From positions 1 to 33,665 of the forward strand of contig NZ_JACIXG010000054.1 of the NCBI RefSeq assembly GCF_014360585.1: a stretch of 33,665 nt of DNA, written 5' to 3'. Every line of letters starts with the position of its first letter. The stretch's first letter is position 1. A program made the position numbers and the translations under genes. This document shows, piece by piece, positions 23,206 to 32,096 of this stretch. The DNA comes from Nocardioides sp. GTDB taxonomy: Bacteria; Actinomycetota; Actinomycetes; Propionibacteriales; Nocardioidaceae. The notes under the pieces were generated by a model. It made no database searches, was not told where the DNA came from, and worked only from the letters and a program-made list of their open reading frames with translations.

Positions 23206-24291
23206 ATGGACTCATCCCCAAAGGGCAGGGAGATCAAAACCGTTGAGGGGGATCCGTCAGCGATCATCTCGCGCGGCAACTGGATCGAGACCCTGGGCGG
23301 TATGATGGAGGACTGCGCCGAAGAGCTGCAGTTGATCGCCATGCATGACCTCGCGAGCGGCGCGATGGATGGCAAAGCGGTCGAGAAACTTCAGGACAAG
23401 ATCGGTGACTCGTGGGAGACGCTCCGCGAGGCCGCACAGTTGTATCGACCCGTTGGTCCGGTTATCGCGACCTACGGCGAAGAGCTCCAGCAGTGGCAGC
23501 CCCTCATCAGGTCGCAGGTCGACACATGTGAGGACCTATGGGCAAAGTACGACGGACTGCCTGGTGCGCCGACGCACATCCTCCCAGGTACTGAACCCGA
23601 GGCGGGGAGTCCTGAGGCCGAGCAGGAGCAGGAGGCTGCTCAAGCCAAAGTGCAAGCGCGCGACGACTGGGAGAACGCGGCGGAGACCTGGGACAACTAC
23701 TATGACTCCTGGGAAGATGCATACGATGCGGCCGTCAACGGCATCGGCAACGAGATGGCCGGCACGATCGAGGATGGCTTCTGGGAGGTTCTCGACGACA
23801 TCATCTCGGTCCTCGAGTACATAGCGCTTGGCCTCTTCATAATCGCGTTGTTCGTTGCTGGCCCTTTTGCTGCCATCGCCTTTGTTATTTCGGCGGCCAT
23901 TCTGCTCGCGCGGGCAGCGCAGTTCTGCGCAGGAGAGTGCACGTGGCAAGAGTTGGCGTTGGCCGCGCTTGACGTGATTCCGTTCGGAAAATTTGGAAAA
24001 ATGGCCTCGAGCATAGGCGAGCTTGGCACTCAGGCCTCAAAGTGGAACAAGTTCACAAAGGGACTTTCGGTCGCTGGTGGGTTTGATGACATGGCAGTGG
24101 CTAGGAAGCCATTTTCCGACATCATGACCGGCCTGCACACGGGCCTCGACGTTCGAGATATCGAGCGAGTTTCATCGGGCAATATATGGGCGGCCGCGGG
24201 TGAAATGCAAGGATCGGTAATCAAGCAGGTCGGTGCTCTCTACGGCCATGTGAACACCGCGGTCGGTGGGGTACAAGCGGTTACGGCATGA
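23206..24291 (+). CDS. Putative T7SS cargo with pretoxin-like centre and two TM segments
   Basis: The product is 361 residues. Residues ~24-120 are helical and WXG/LXG-like (NWIETLGGMMEDCAEELQL, KLQDKIGDSWETLREAAQLY). An acidic coiled stretch (~140-195, EAEQEQEAAQAKVQARDDW, DNYYDSWEDAYDAA) leads to two membrane segments (~202-245) and then ALDVIPFGKFGKMAS, which resembles the pretoxin (PT-TG) linker seen before polymorphic toxin domains. The remaining ~90 residues contain no toxin motif I recognise. AAGGAGGA precedes the ATG strongly. Likely exported through the EccC-type motor with the 118-residue partner. It could be a toxin of unknown type, a structural T7SS component or a toxin that has lost its C-terminus. 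Confidence 0.7.
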   Translation: MDSSPKGREIKTVEGDPSAIISRGNWIETLGGMMEDCAEELQLIAMHDLASGAMDGKAVEKLQDKIGDSWETLREAAQLYRPVGPVIATYGEELQQWQPLIRSQVDTCEDLWAKYDGLPGAPTHILPGTEPEAGSPEAEQEQEAAQAKVQARDDWENAAETWDNYYDSWEDAYDAAVNGIGNEMAGTIEDGFWEVLDDIISVLEYIALGLFIIALFVAGPFAAIAFVISAAILLARAAQFCAGECTWQELALAALDVIPFGKFGKMASSIGELGTQASKWNKFTKGLSVAGGFDDMAVARKPFSDIMTGLHTGLDVRDIERVSSGNIWAAAGEMQGSVIKQVGALYGHVNTAVGGVQAVTA

Positions 24292-24349
24292 TGACGCAAT
24301 AATTTACAGGTGCCGGGATCATTCGGGACAATTCAATTGGAGATCGAAT

Positions 24350-24982
24350 ATGGAACGCGTTTGGCGCGCCGATGGTGTTTATCCGGCCGATAACTGGTCA
24401 GAGATTCCTGCGACCTCGGGCCAGATGGGCGACGAATGGATTGCCGCCGAATGCACGCGGATCAGGGCCGCGTTGGGCGACAACTGGACCGCGGATGTAC
24501 AGAGGGAGTTCCGTCGCTTGTTGGCGAACGCTCTGGAATCATCGAACGAGCCTGGAACGCTGTTGACGATGCTGCATTGGCCTGTGGCGCTCCCGCTTAT
24601 CAGCCGAGTTCGTGTTCTTCTTGCCGACGGTGCGCCGTTCGACCCAAAGGCGTGGGAAAGGGCGGGATTCGACGTTAGTGAGTATCCGGGCGCCGAATTG
24701 GGGCCCGGGGCCGTTTGTCTTGCCACTCGCGATGTTGGTGTAGGTGATAACAGATCGCAATTTCACACAGCGGCATACGCATTCTCGTCTGGTTCCGATG
24801 GCATCGCGGTCATCGTTGAGTCAGGATCCAGGGAAGTGTTCGAGTTGACCGTCGCTTTTATGCCTGCAATCCTGGGAAACATGCGTATCACCCAGCCGAA
24901 CGGTGGTGCTTTCGAGAGTAAGCCGATTCCTGGCGTTACGCGCGATATTGTCGACGAGTGGAAAGTTGCGAACCATGCCTAA
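24350..24982 (+). CDS. T7SS-cargo-linked soluble protein A (~210 residues), unknown function
   Basis: The product is 210 residues without signal peptide or TM. It starts MERVWRADGVYPADNWSEIP, has a helix (TADVQREFRRLLANALESS), then LLTMLHWPVALPLISRVRVL and a strand-rich C-terminal half (AVCLATRDVGVGDNRSQFHT, DGIAVIVESGSREVFELTVA) ending MPAILGNMRI. The order of a short N-terminal helix, then beta strands, then a final helix before a last strand is shared with the 211-residue protein at 25675, hinting at distant paralogy and a PsbP/LpqN-like fold. The start has GGAG about 8 bases upstream; longer frames upstream overlap the cargo gene and look random. An immunity or chaperone role is possible from its position only. 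Confidence 0.6.
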   Translation: MERVWRADGVYPADNWSEIPATSGQMGDEWIAAECTRIRAALGDNWTADVQREFRRLLANALESSNEPGTLLTMLHWPVALPLISRVRVLLADGAPFDPKAWERAGFDVSEYPGAELGPGAVCLATRDVGVGDNRSQFHTAAYAFSSGSDGIAVIVESGSREVFELTVAFMPAILGNMRITQPNGGAFESKPIPGVTRDIVDEWKVANHA

Positions 24983-25673
24983 ACCAGTGGCTCCGAAGCC
25001 GGTCAACTGGGCATCCATGATTCCAGCGATGCAGACTTTCAACATTGACCAGTTGAATCGTGTCGTAATCGACTATGCTTACATCGAGTTAGAGGCACTC
25101 AAGCGGCGCAATCGACGCCCTTCGATGCTGCGGATGTTGTCGCCGATCATGTATTGGATTGCGATCGCTGGAGTCTTGGCGCCATTTCTGTCTGTCGCTG
25201 CGATCGTCGGCTCGGACGATCCGACGATCGAGCTCGTCGGAGCTTTCGCGGGTGGCGCGTTGGGTTGTGCTTCGATCCTGTACTTCTATGTGCCTTGGTC
25301 GCAATCCGAGTATCGCCAGTGGGACCCGACGGCGTCCACGCTCTCGGTGCTGACCGGTGTCTTTAGTGCCGTCGCCCTGGCGTTGACATTCGCGGGCGTG
25401 CCCGACGCTGATCAGCCAGCGATTCTGGCAGCTCCGGTCGGTGTTCTCCTCGTTGTGGTGATCGGCACACTCGTGGCTCGTTATCGAGGATACTCAACTG
25501 AGATGCCGCCACGCATTAATGTGCGAGACTTGTCGTCGGATGAGATGGCGGTTCTTCTAAAGAGTCGTCGGCAGGGATTGGTCCGGCTTCGGGGTCGCGG
25601 AATTATTACGCATGCTGAGTTCGAGACGTTTGATGAGATCCCTCTCAGTTCGCAAACGGGCAGCGAGGTTTGA
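24975..25673 (+). CDS. T7SS-cargo-linked membrane protein with four TM segments
   Basis: The product is 232 residues. A basic N-terminal helix (NIDQLNRVVIDYAYIELEAL, then KRRNRRPSMLRML) precedes four hydrophobic segments (MYWIAIAGVLAPFLSVAAIV, LVGAFAGGALGCASILYFYV, STLSVLTGVFSAVALALTFA, ILAAPVGVLLVVVIGTLVA). A ~55-residue soluble tail follows (RINVRDLSSDEMAVLLKSRR, GIITHAEFETFDEIPL). The ATG at 24975 overlaps the preceding gene's stop by eight bases, and its own stop is one base before the next gene's start, so the three accessory genes are translationally coupled. Not a recognised family. A membrane-located immunity protein or an extra channel-associated subunit would both fit. Confidence 0.65.
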   Translation: MPKPVAPKPVNWASMIPAMQTFNIDQLNRVVIDYAYIELEALKRRNRRPSMLRMLSPIMYWIAIAGVLAPFLSVAAIVGSDDPTIELVGAFAGGALGCASILYFYVPWSQSEYRQWDPTASTLSVLTGVFSAVALALTFAGVPDADQPAILAAPVGVLLVVVIGTLVARYRGYSTEMPPRINVRDLSSDEMAVLLKSRRQGLVRLRGRGIITHAEFETFDEIPLSSQTGSEV

Positions 25674-25674
25674 G

Positions 25675-26310
25675 ATGTCTGTTGAGTCAGGAAGTTCGTT
25701 GCGAGAGATGCTTGGAGCGGCCAAGGACCCCGATTTCAGCCTCAAGCTCCTGCCTGGCTGGGAACGGCATACGCCTAATTCTGCAGACCGGGCTGCGATC
25801 GATGAAGCACTAAGGCGTCGGATGATGGCTGCCAATCGCCCCGATCTGCATGCTGCGCTCAAAGTACACCTGGACCAAACGTTTCGGTCTATGCAGGAGC
25901 AAGGAGTCATTGCATACTTCGCCGCTACCTCGGAGGCCGAGGGCGAGGGCAGAGCTTATGTTCCTGGCTCGATCGTGGCGACGATCAGACGTTCGCCCGC
26001 CGGCGAGAGTCTGGATGCGTATGTCGCCGACGCGATTCGCAACCTCGGAGCGACCCCGTTGTTCCAGGATAAGCGGTTCATTCGCTTCGAACGTGAGTCC
26101 ACCAAGACTGTCGAGGGCGAGCCGGTTGAGGTTTCCACGATCTGTTACATCACGCCGGTTCCAGGATCGAATAGGCGTCGTGGTCTTCAGTTGACGGCTT
26201 CCTTGGCGCGCCCACCGGAGATGAAGGCAACGGACGAGATGTTTGTTGGGTGGAAGATGGCCTTGGATGTCTGTGTCTCTACTCTGCGGTGGGAGCGGCC
26301 GGCAGGGTAG
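25675..26310 (+). CDS. T7SS-cargo-linked soluble protein B (~211 residues), unknown function
   Basis: The product is 211 residues, soluble. DFSLKLLPGWERHTPNSADR begins a first strand, ALRRRMMAANRPDLHAALKV is a helix, and VIAYFAATSEAEGEGRAYVP through RFERESTKTVEGEPVEVSTI are strands. It ends ICYITPVPGSNRRRGLQLTA, EMFVGWKMALDVCVSTLRWE, the '...vPgs...l.ltas...f..i..sLrW' ending I have seen in small T7SS-locus proteins with a PsbP/LpqN-like fold. GAGG precedes the ATG at 25675, directly after the membrane protein's stop. It is the last gene of the cargo operon; the 283 bases after it hold no convincing gene. Confidence 0.6.
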   Translation: MSVESGSSLREMLGAAKDPDFSLKLLPGWERHTPNSADRAAIDEALRRRMMAANRPDLHAALKVHLDQTFRSMQEQGVIAYFAATSEAEGEGRAYVPGSIVATIRRSPAGESLDAYVADAIRNLGATPLFQDKRFIRFERESTKTVEGEPVEVSTICYITPVPGSNRRRGLQLTASLARPPEMKATDEMFVGWKMALDVCVSTLRWERPAG

Positions 26311-26593
26311 TCCCTGAGGCTGCGGCACTCGTACGGCGCGGGGCGACGCAGACGGCGTCCAATGGACGGGGAGCCGTCCGTCGTCGCGGGTCGCAGAGCT
26401 GTGATTAAGTGAACGTCATTGTTGCTCCTTCGGTCTGCGGCCCTTGTGCGCGTTGCTTGCGCGGAAGAAGGACTTCGAAAGATAGGCGAAGTGGTCCGGG
26501 CCTGTTGGGACTCGATGAGCCGCAGTGACATCGGGGCGCTCGAGTATCGCCACGTGGGTGGCGTGAGTTCGACGCGAGTGCCAAGCAGGTGCG
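26311..26593. other. Intergenic stretch without a supported gene
   Basis: Open frames on both strands read as Arg/Ser/Pro-rich shadows without ribosome sites. I see no repeat or strong hairpin. It separates the T7SS cargo operon from the DUF3592 pseudogene. Confidence 0.5.
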
Positions 26594-27050
26594 CTAGCGG
26601 ACGGAGTCGACGGTCATCACCACCGCGACGACCAGAACTCCGACGGCGAAGACTGCGCCTACGAGGGTGAGGCTGCCGTAGGCGATGGGGTAGAACCACC
26701 GCTCAAACCTGTTCAGCGGCAGCTCGTTGTTGTACGGCCCCTTGGGGTCGTACAACACTTCGACGGCGTCACCGGTCTTCATGTCCGGGGCACCGCCTTC
26801 ACTACGGCCGTAGCGGCTCCCGCCGGTCTCAGGAGCGGTGAACGTGTAGTTGACGTTGTATCTCGTCGAGCCGGGCCCACCGCTGGTGTCCACCTTCTAT
26901 GCCCGGGTGACACGCGCGGTGGTCCGAACCCAGTTGCGGCTGTTGACGGCTCGCTTCCAGGCGCCCCCCGAGGTTCAGATAGCCCGCCGCGCAGATCGCC
27001 ATGCCGGCGAGGACGCAAAGGATCATCCCGATGGCGTCTTCCATTTCCAT
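26594..27050 (-). pseudogene. DUF3592-type membrane protein, broken by a frameshift and a stop
   Basis: The 5' part (from ATG 27050) reads MEDAIGMILCVLAGMAICAA plus GYLNLGG, a first TM helix. At the run of six C on the plus strand (26964-26969) the frame must shift by one base to continue GAWKRAVNSRNWVRTTARVT, after which an in-frame TAG follows RA. The rest then resumes in frame with VDTSGGPGSTRYNVNYTFTA, GDAVEVLYDPKGPYNN and a second TM helix (LTLVGAVFAVGVLVVAVVM), the standard DUF3592 layout. Two separate lesions argue for a pseudogene. The family's role is unknown. If the G-run were a sequencing error the stop would still remain. Confidence 0.75.
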
Positions 27051-27073
27051 CCTGGGATGTGTCCTCTCTGCCT

Positions 27074-27126
27074 TCAGACGGGGATCAGGTCGAGGGACGC
27101 GAGGATCACGAAGATGCCGCCCAAAG
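27074..27126 (-). pseudogene. C-terminal remnant of a gene cut by the ISL3 element
   Basis: Between the ISL3 left end and 27074 the minus strand reads LGGIFVILASLDLIPV then a stop, a hydrophobic membrane-type C-terminus. Its 5' part is missing at the IS boundary. The fragment is short, so this is a weak call, but it suits an element lying at a deletion junction. Confidence 0.3.
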
Positions 27127-28613
27127 GGGCTCTTCTCAGATCAGGTGGGGGTGGCTGAGTCCGCCGCCGATGAGGAGCATGCGTAGTCGGTAGTGGTCGG
27201 GGTTGGGGATGCCGCGGGCGATGCGGCGGTGGAGTTCGATGAGCCCGTTGAGGGCTTCGGTGGGTCCGTTGTTCGCGCGGTTGGTGTCCCAGTACGCGAG
27301 GAACGCTTCGCGCCAGCGGGTCAGGGTCTTGCCCAGGCGTTTGATCTCTGGGATCGGGCAGGTCGGGAAGGTCTTCAAGACGTGCTCGGCGATCCGGCGG
27401 CCGGCGGCGAGGTCCTCGGTGGCGTAAGCGGTCCGGAGTTGTTGGGCGCACTGCCAGGCGAGGTAGACCTCGTCGTGGCGAGGGTCGGCGAGCACGGCCT
27501 TGTGGAGCCGGGCTTGTTGTTTCTCGGTGAGGTTCTCGGCGCCGGCGCGCAAGATGTTGCGGATCCCGTAGAGCGGGTCGCCCTTGCGGCCGCGGTGGCC
27601 GTGGATCTGTTGCTGGATGCGGCGGCGGACCTCGTCGACCGCGGTGGTGCCGAGCTTCACCACGTGGAAGGCGTCCAGGATCGCGACCGCGTCGTCGAGG
27701 TGGTCATCTATCGCCTTCTTGTAGCCGGTGAACGGATCCAGGGTGGCTTCCTTGATTCCAGCCCGGAAGCTGTGACCGCGGGTGGTGAGCCAGTCGCCGT
27801 AGACCTTCCCGGACCGTCCCGCGACCAGGTCGAGGAGTCTGGTCTTGGGCCGTCCGTGCTGGTCAGGGGTCAGATCGCTCATCCCGGTGAACTCCTTCGG
27901 GCCCCGGCCACCCTGCGCAACCGGACGGGTGGAGCCGTGATGCCACACGTGCTCGTCGACACCGAGGCGTTCGACACCGTCGAAGCGGGACTCGTCGGCG
28001 GCCATCGCTTCGAGCAGAGGCTTGATCGCCGTCCACAGCGTCGCCCACGCGCACCCCAGTTGGCGGGCCAGGCCGAGCACCGAGGCGTGCTCGCGGCGGA
28101 TCTGGTTGATCGCCCACCAACACGCCCGCGTGGACAGCTTGGCGCGTGGGGCCGCGACACGGTCGTCTTGCTCGGTGAACGACCCCGTCGGGCACAACGC
28201 CTCGCGACATCGCCAGGTCCGCTTGCGCCACACCAGCCGCACGGGACGGCCGAAGCAGGGCACGTCGACGAGCTGGACCAGTCGCCGGCCCTTGGAGTGC
28301 GCGATCACCCCGCAGGTCGGGCAGCCCATCAGGCCCGGTGGCGACTCGACCGTCACACTCAGCCGTTGTCGGTGATCATCGCGGTCAACGGCGATGACGT
28401 GGAGCCCATCAAGGCCCACGAGGAGGTCACAGTTGAGGCAGTAGCGAGCGTCGTGGCGACAGCACGACGCCACGCCCGTAGGGTCGGACACGTCGAGGCC
28501 TTCGGGGAATGGTTGCTTGGTCGCTACCGATCTTGGAGGCCTCGACCCCTGCTACAGCCGCATCACGCCGACACCGGCGAGCCGCTCACCCCCACCTGAC
28601 CTGAGAAGAGCCC
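27127..28613. mobile_element. Complete ISL3-family insertion sequence (1487 bp)
   Basis: Terminal inverted repeats of 27 bases at 27127-27153 and 28587-28613 begin GGGCTCTTCTCAG and differ at one position (A/G at the 14th base). One transposase gene fills the element and its stop codon lies inside the left repeat. The eight bases outside each end differ (GCCCAAAG on the left, GTTATCGG on the right), so the 8-bp duplication usual for this family is absent. That points to a deletion or recombination next to the element after insertion. Confidence 0.9.
27136..28491 (-). CDS. ISL3-family transposase
   Basis: The product is 451 residues. It has an N-terminal zinc-finger part (MGCPTCGVIAHSKGRR, WRCREALCP), a helix-turn-helix region (STRACWWAINQIRREHASVL), and the DDE catalytic core: VERLGVDEHVWHH for the first Asp, AVAILDAFHVVKLGTTAVDE for the second, and TNRANNGPTEALNGLIELHR near the end for the Glu region. 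Length and order match intact ISL3 transposases. The GTG at 28491 is used as start; further in-frame upstream sequence exists, so the exact start is uncertain. It appears functional. Confidence 0.92.
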   Translation of the reverse strand: MSDPTGVASCCRHDARYCLNCDLLVGLDGLHVIAVDRDDHRQRLSVTVESPPGLMGCPTCGVIAHSKGRRLVQLVDVPCFGRPVRLVWRKRTWRCREALCPTGSFTEQDDRVAAPRAKLSTRACWWAINQIRREHASVLGLARQLGCAWATLWTAIKPLLEAMAADESRFDGVERLGVDEHVWHHGSTRPVAQGGRGPKEFTGMSDLTPDQHGRPKTRLLDLVAGRSGKVYGDWLTTRGHSFRAGIKEATLDPFTGYKKAIDDHLDDAVAILDAFHVVKLGTTAVDEVRRRIQQQIHGHRGRKGDPLYGIRNILRAGAENLTEKQQARLHKAVLADPRHDEVYLAWQCAQQLRTAYATEDLAAGRRIAEHVLKTFPTCPIPEIKRLGKTLTRWREAFLAYWDTNRANNGPTEALNGLIELHRRIARGIPNPDHYRLRMLLIGGGLSHPHLI

Positions 28614-29369
28614 GTTATCGGTCCGAATGGCGCAGGAAAGACCTCGATCTTCAATGTCTTAAGCGGTATATTCCAGCCCACGTCGGGCTCTGTCAGCTTC
28701 GCGGGATGCGACATAACCGGGTTAAGCCCGCAGCAAATCGCTAGCGCTGGTATGTCGCGGGCTTTCCAAAACATCGAACTGTTCGGGAACTTGGACCTAG
28801 TTGACAACCTCATGGTGGGTAGGCATCGCCATATACGTTACTCACCATGGTCTGCAGCGTTCTGGACTCGGCGCGTGCGCGCGGAGGAAGATGCCAGCCG
28901 AGAGGTCGTCGAGGAAATTGTCGAGTTCTTAGAGCTGCAACATTACCGCGACAAGCCTGTCCGACTTCTTCCGTACGGAGTGCAAAAGCGAATCGAACTG
29001 GGGAGAGCCTTAGCGATGGAGCCGACCTTACTGCTCCTCGATGAGCCGGTGGCTGGAATGAACGTCGAAGAGACGGAGGATATGGCGCGATTCATCATGG
29101 ATATCCGAGCGGATCTCGAGATCCCAATCGTACTCGTTGAGCACGACATGGGATTCGTCATGGACCTTGCGGATCGAGTCTTGGCTCTTGAATTCGGACG
29201 ACCTATTTCGGTGGACATCCCCAGTGTGATTCAGCAACACCCTGGCGTGATTGCCTCTTATCTGGGCCACGCCGCCCAAGCGCCAGACCAGGGTTCGACC
29301 GAGGACCCGGCCAGAGGCGGCGCAGGTCTCCCTGTCTCATCAGTCACCCAAGGCGATGATGGGCGATGA
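28614..29369 (+). pseudogene. livG: 5'-truncated LivG-type branched-chain amino acid ABC ATPase
   Basis: Directly after the IS end the frame reads VIGPNGAGKTSIFNVLSGIF (Walker A), so about 30 N-terminal residues and the start codon were lost at the IS junction. An in-frame TGA sits inside the IS repeat at 28602 and no start codon lies between it and 28614. The rest is intact: SRAFQNIELFGNLDLVDNLM (Q-loop), LPYGVQKRIELGRALAMEP (signature region), LLLLDEPVAGMN (Walker B) and VLVEHDMGFVMDLADRV (switch His), with an unusual 35-residue tail. An ATG at 28752 could restart translation but would lack the Walker A loop. Lower GC than the chromosome around it. Confidence 0.85.
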
Positions 29370-31206
29370 CGCAGGAGCCTTATATGACAGTCGCGCAAAG
29401 GGTCGCCCAATGGGCTGAAAAGACTCCAGACGTTGTGGCGTTGAGGCACAAGGAGCTTGGTGTCTGGCGCGGTATCAGTTGGTCTCAGTACTGGGACCAA
29501 GTGACCGACGTCGGACACGCATTTCTAGCGTTAGGCTTAATGGCCGGTGCCCGCGTGGCGATTCACGCGGAGAATCGACCAGAGTGGCTCATGTGAGACG
29601 TTGCATGTAATGCTGTCCGGGCGACCAGCGTCGGCATCTACCCGACAAATCCTACCGCCGAGACTGAGTATCTGCTTCGGAATTCCTCTGCGGCGATCTT
29701 GATCGCCGAGGATCAGGAGCAGGTTGACAAGGTTCTTGCCGCGACTGGTTTGCCTGACCTCGTGAGAATCGTGTATATCGAGCCCCGCGGGGTTCGCGAA
29801 TACGACGACCCACGGCTGATGGCATGGAGCGACTTCTTGGAAGTGGGAAGACACCATCGGATGCAGCACCCATCGGCACTCACAGACCGTATGGACGAGG
29901 CAGAACCCGCGGACATCGCCACCCTCATCTATACGTCAGGTACCACTGGACCCCCAAAGGGGGCAATGCTGACTAACCTCAATATCGATTTCAGTATCCA
30001 GACCTTGGTTCTGGGCGGTGGCTTCTCGAGCCCACCACCCACGCAGGACGACTTGTTGTTGTCCTATCTCCCGCTCTCACATGTCGCTGAGAGGACGTTT
30101 AGCGTCTGGTTCAATGCCGGAAGCGGCTGCCAAATCGCTTTTGCAGAATCCATCGAAACTGTGGCGACGGATTTGGTTGAGGTTCAGCCCACCATCTTCC
30201 TCGGGGTGCCTCGAATCTGGGAGAAGTTGATGTCGAGCATCATTGTGCGAACCCACGCCGCCACCGCTTTGAAGCGATGGTGGTACCGAGCCTGGATGAA
30301 ACTCGCTTCCGGGGAGGCCTCCCGGTTGGCACATGCACGAGGTCGTCGCTCTCTCATGGGCAGGGTTTGGTACTGGATGGGATACGTGGCCCTCTTCCGG
30401 GCTCTGCAAGATCGGATCGGGTTGCGGCGCTGCCGGTTCGCGGCGTCCGGCGCGGCGCCCATCTCCCCCGAGGTACTGACATTCTTCATGGGTATTGGGG
30501 TCCCAATGCATGAAATTTACGGCATGACTGAGAACTGTGCCATAGCGACGGCAAACAAGCCGGGAGCCATCAATGTAGGACCGTGGGGAAACCGCACGAC
30601 GATATTGAGTTGCCATTGGACCCGGAAAATGGGGAAGTGTTGGTCCGGCACCCTGGCGTATTCGCTGGATATTGGCATTTGCCCGAGGCGACGGCTGCAG
30701 CTATTGACCAGGACGGCTGGCTGCACACCGGCGACGTAGGCGAATGGGTCGAGGACGATTACCTTCGGATAACGGACCGAATGAAGGACATCATTATCAC
30801 AGCCGGCGGTAAGAACATTTCCCCCTCTGAGATTGAGAATGCCATCCGTAGTTCGCCCTACGTCAAGGAGGCGGTTGTCATAGGCGACCGCCGTCCCTAT
30901 CTCACTGCCCTAATCGAAGTAGATGCGGAAACGATGGCCGACTGGGCGCTTCGACGACAACTCCCGTACACGACCTACCGCGATTTAACACAGAAACCTG
31001 AGACGACAGAACTGATTGGCGAGATCATCATGGAAGTCAATAAGCAATTTGCTCGCGTGGAGGGAATCAAGAAGTTCCGTCTGCTTCCGAAGGAATTGGA
31101 TCACGAGGACGGCGATCTCACCGCCACGCAAAAGGTCAAGCGAAGCTCCATCGAGGAGTCTTTCGGCGAATTGGTCGAAACGATGTATGGATCGGGCCCA
31201 AAATGA
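29366..31206 (+). pseudogene. Long-chain acyl-CoA synthetase (AMP-binding), nonsense and frameshift
   Basis: Joined across frames the gene gives about 610 residues of a FadD-like acyl-CoA ligase. TPDVVALRHKELGVWRGISW begins the N-terminus; the AMP-binding loop is LIYTSGTTGPPKGAMLTN near 29929, followed by LPLSHVAERTFSVWFN, GVPRIWEKLMSS and EIYGMTEN. Two lesions are seen: an in-frame TGA at 29594-29596 (after PEWLM) and a single-base loss at about 30580 (GGACCGTGGG, where GGAACCGTGGG would restore TVGKPHDDIELPLD). The C-terminal part (WLHTGDVGEWVEDDYLRITD, DIIITAGGKNISPSEIENAI) is intact in the second frame. It lies between livG and livH, an arrangement seen in actinobacterial transporter clusters. 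Confidence 0.88.
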
Positions 31207-32096
31207 CAATATTGCTTCAGACCTTAGCAACCGGCCTAGCAATCGGTTCTGTCTACACCCTTCTCGCTGTTGGCTTCGTCATGATTTACAAGGCCACGCG
31301 GGTCATCAATTTCGCGCACCCGTCCTTGATGCTTGTGGGTGCTACGACTACCGCCCTTCTGACCGTCCAACTCTCCGTTCCTTTCTTCGTCTCAGTTCTC
31401 GCGTCGGTGGCGGTCGTCGCGCTTTTGGCGGCTGTCATCGAACGGCTGGCGGTTCGGCCCATGATTGGAAAGTCCGTTTTCGCGATCGTATTGGCAACCA
31501 TCGGCCTGGATGTTGCCGTTCGCGTTGTGGCCGGACGATGGATCGGCAACGCCGTTCGACCTATCAGAGATCCATGGGGACTGGATACGGTGGCGATGGG
31601 CGGAGTAATTGTCCAGCAACGCCACATCGCGACGTTTTTCGTGATGGTCTTATGTGTCGGCGCTCTATATCTCTTCTTTCAACATTCTCGATTCGGCTTG
31701 GCCATGCGGGCCACTGCCCTCGACCAAGAGGCTGCTGCGGTGCAAGGGATATCTGTGGGAAGGGTCTTCGCAGTTTCTTGGCTGATCGCGGGCGCTCTTG
31801 CTGCCGTCGCAGGGTCATTTGCAAGCAGTGGGGTCGGGGTGGATCAACAAACCTGGCTGATTGCCTTGAAGGCACTTCCAGCTGTGATCATTGGAGGACT
31901 CGACAGCATTCAAGGTGCCCTCGTCGGTGGGCTTACTGTGGGTATCGTCGAAGCGGTGGTTGCGGTCTATCAACCTGGCGCTATACCGGTCCTTGGACAA
32001 TCGTTCGCGTTGGTGGCGCCTTACGTTGCGATGTTCCTAGTCCTTCTGGTCAGGCCGTTCGGCATATGGGGGACACGGGAAGTTGAGCGGGTATGA
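31203..32096 (+). CDS. livH: Branched-chain amino acid ABC transporter permease LivH
   Basis: The product is 297 residues with about eight membrane helices. It starts TILLQTLATGLAIGSVYTLL, followed by AVGFVMIYKATRVINFAHPS, the hallmark N-terminus of LivH, and has IERLAVRPMIGKS, the cytoplasmic coupling part MRATALDQEAAAVQGISVGR (the EAA-like loop that contacts the ATPase) and ALPAVIIGGLDSIQGALVGG near the end. It imports branched-chain amino acids or, in some actinobacterial clusters, other hydrophobic acids. Its ATG overlaps the acyl-CoA synthetase stop (ATGA). The gene is intact even though the ATPase and ligase upstream are broken. Confidence 0.93.
   Translation: MTILLQTLATGLAIGSVYTLLAVGFVMIYKATRVINFAHPSLMLVGATTTALLTVQLSVPFFVSVLASVAVVALLAAVIERLAVRPMIGKSVFAIVLATIGLDVAVRVVAGRWIGNAVRPIRDPWGLDTVAMGGVIVQQRHIATFFVMVLCVGALYLFFQHSRFGLAMRATALDQEAAAVQGISVGRVFAVSWLIAGALAAVAGSFASSGVGVDQQTWLIALKALPAVIIGGLDSIQGALVGGLTVGIVEAVVAVYQPGAIPVLGQSFALVAPYVAMFLVLLVRPFGIWGTREVERV

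Noticed and set aside
26187..26699. A 170-codon minus-strand frame after the cargo operon
   Set aside because: Arg/Ser-rich shadow that overlaps the end of the 25675 gene antisense and has no ribosome site.
27193..28599. A 468-codon plus-strand frame across the ISL3 element
   Set aside because: It mirrors the transposase gene on the minus strand, which has the family motifs and ends in the inverted repeat.
28752..29369. ATG 28752 as the true start of an intact ABC ATPase
   Set aside because: The in-frame sequence upstream encodes the Walker A loop, so starting at 28752 would remove it; the gene is truncated by the IS.
29594..29596. TGA inside the acyl-CoA synthetase as a possible selenocysteine codon
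   Set aside because: The family has no selenocysteine here, and a second lesion (frameshift near 30580) shows simple decay.
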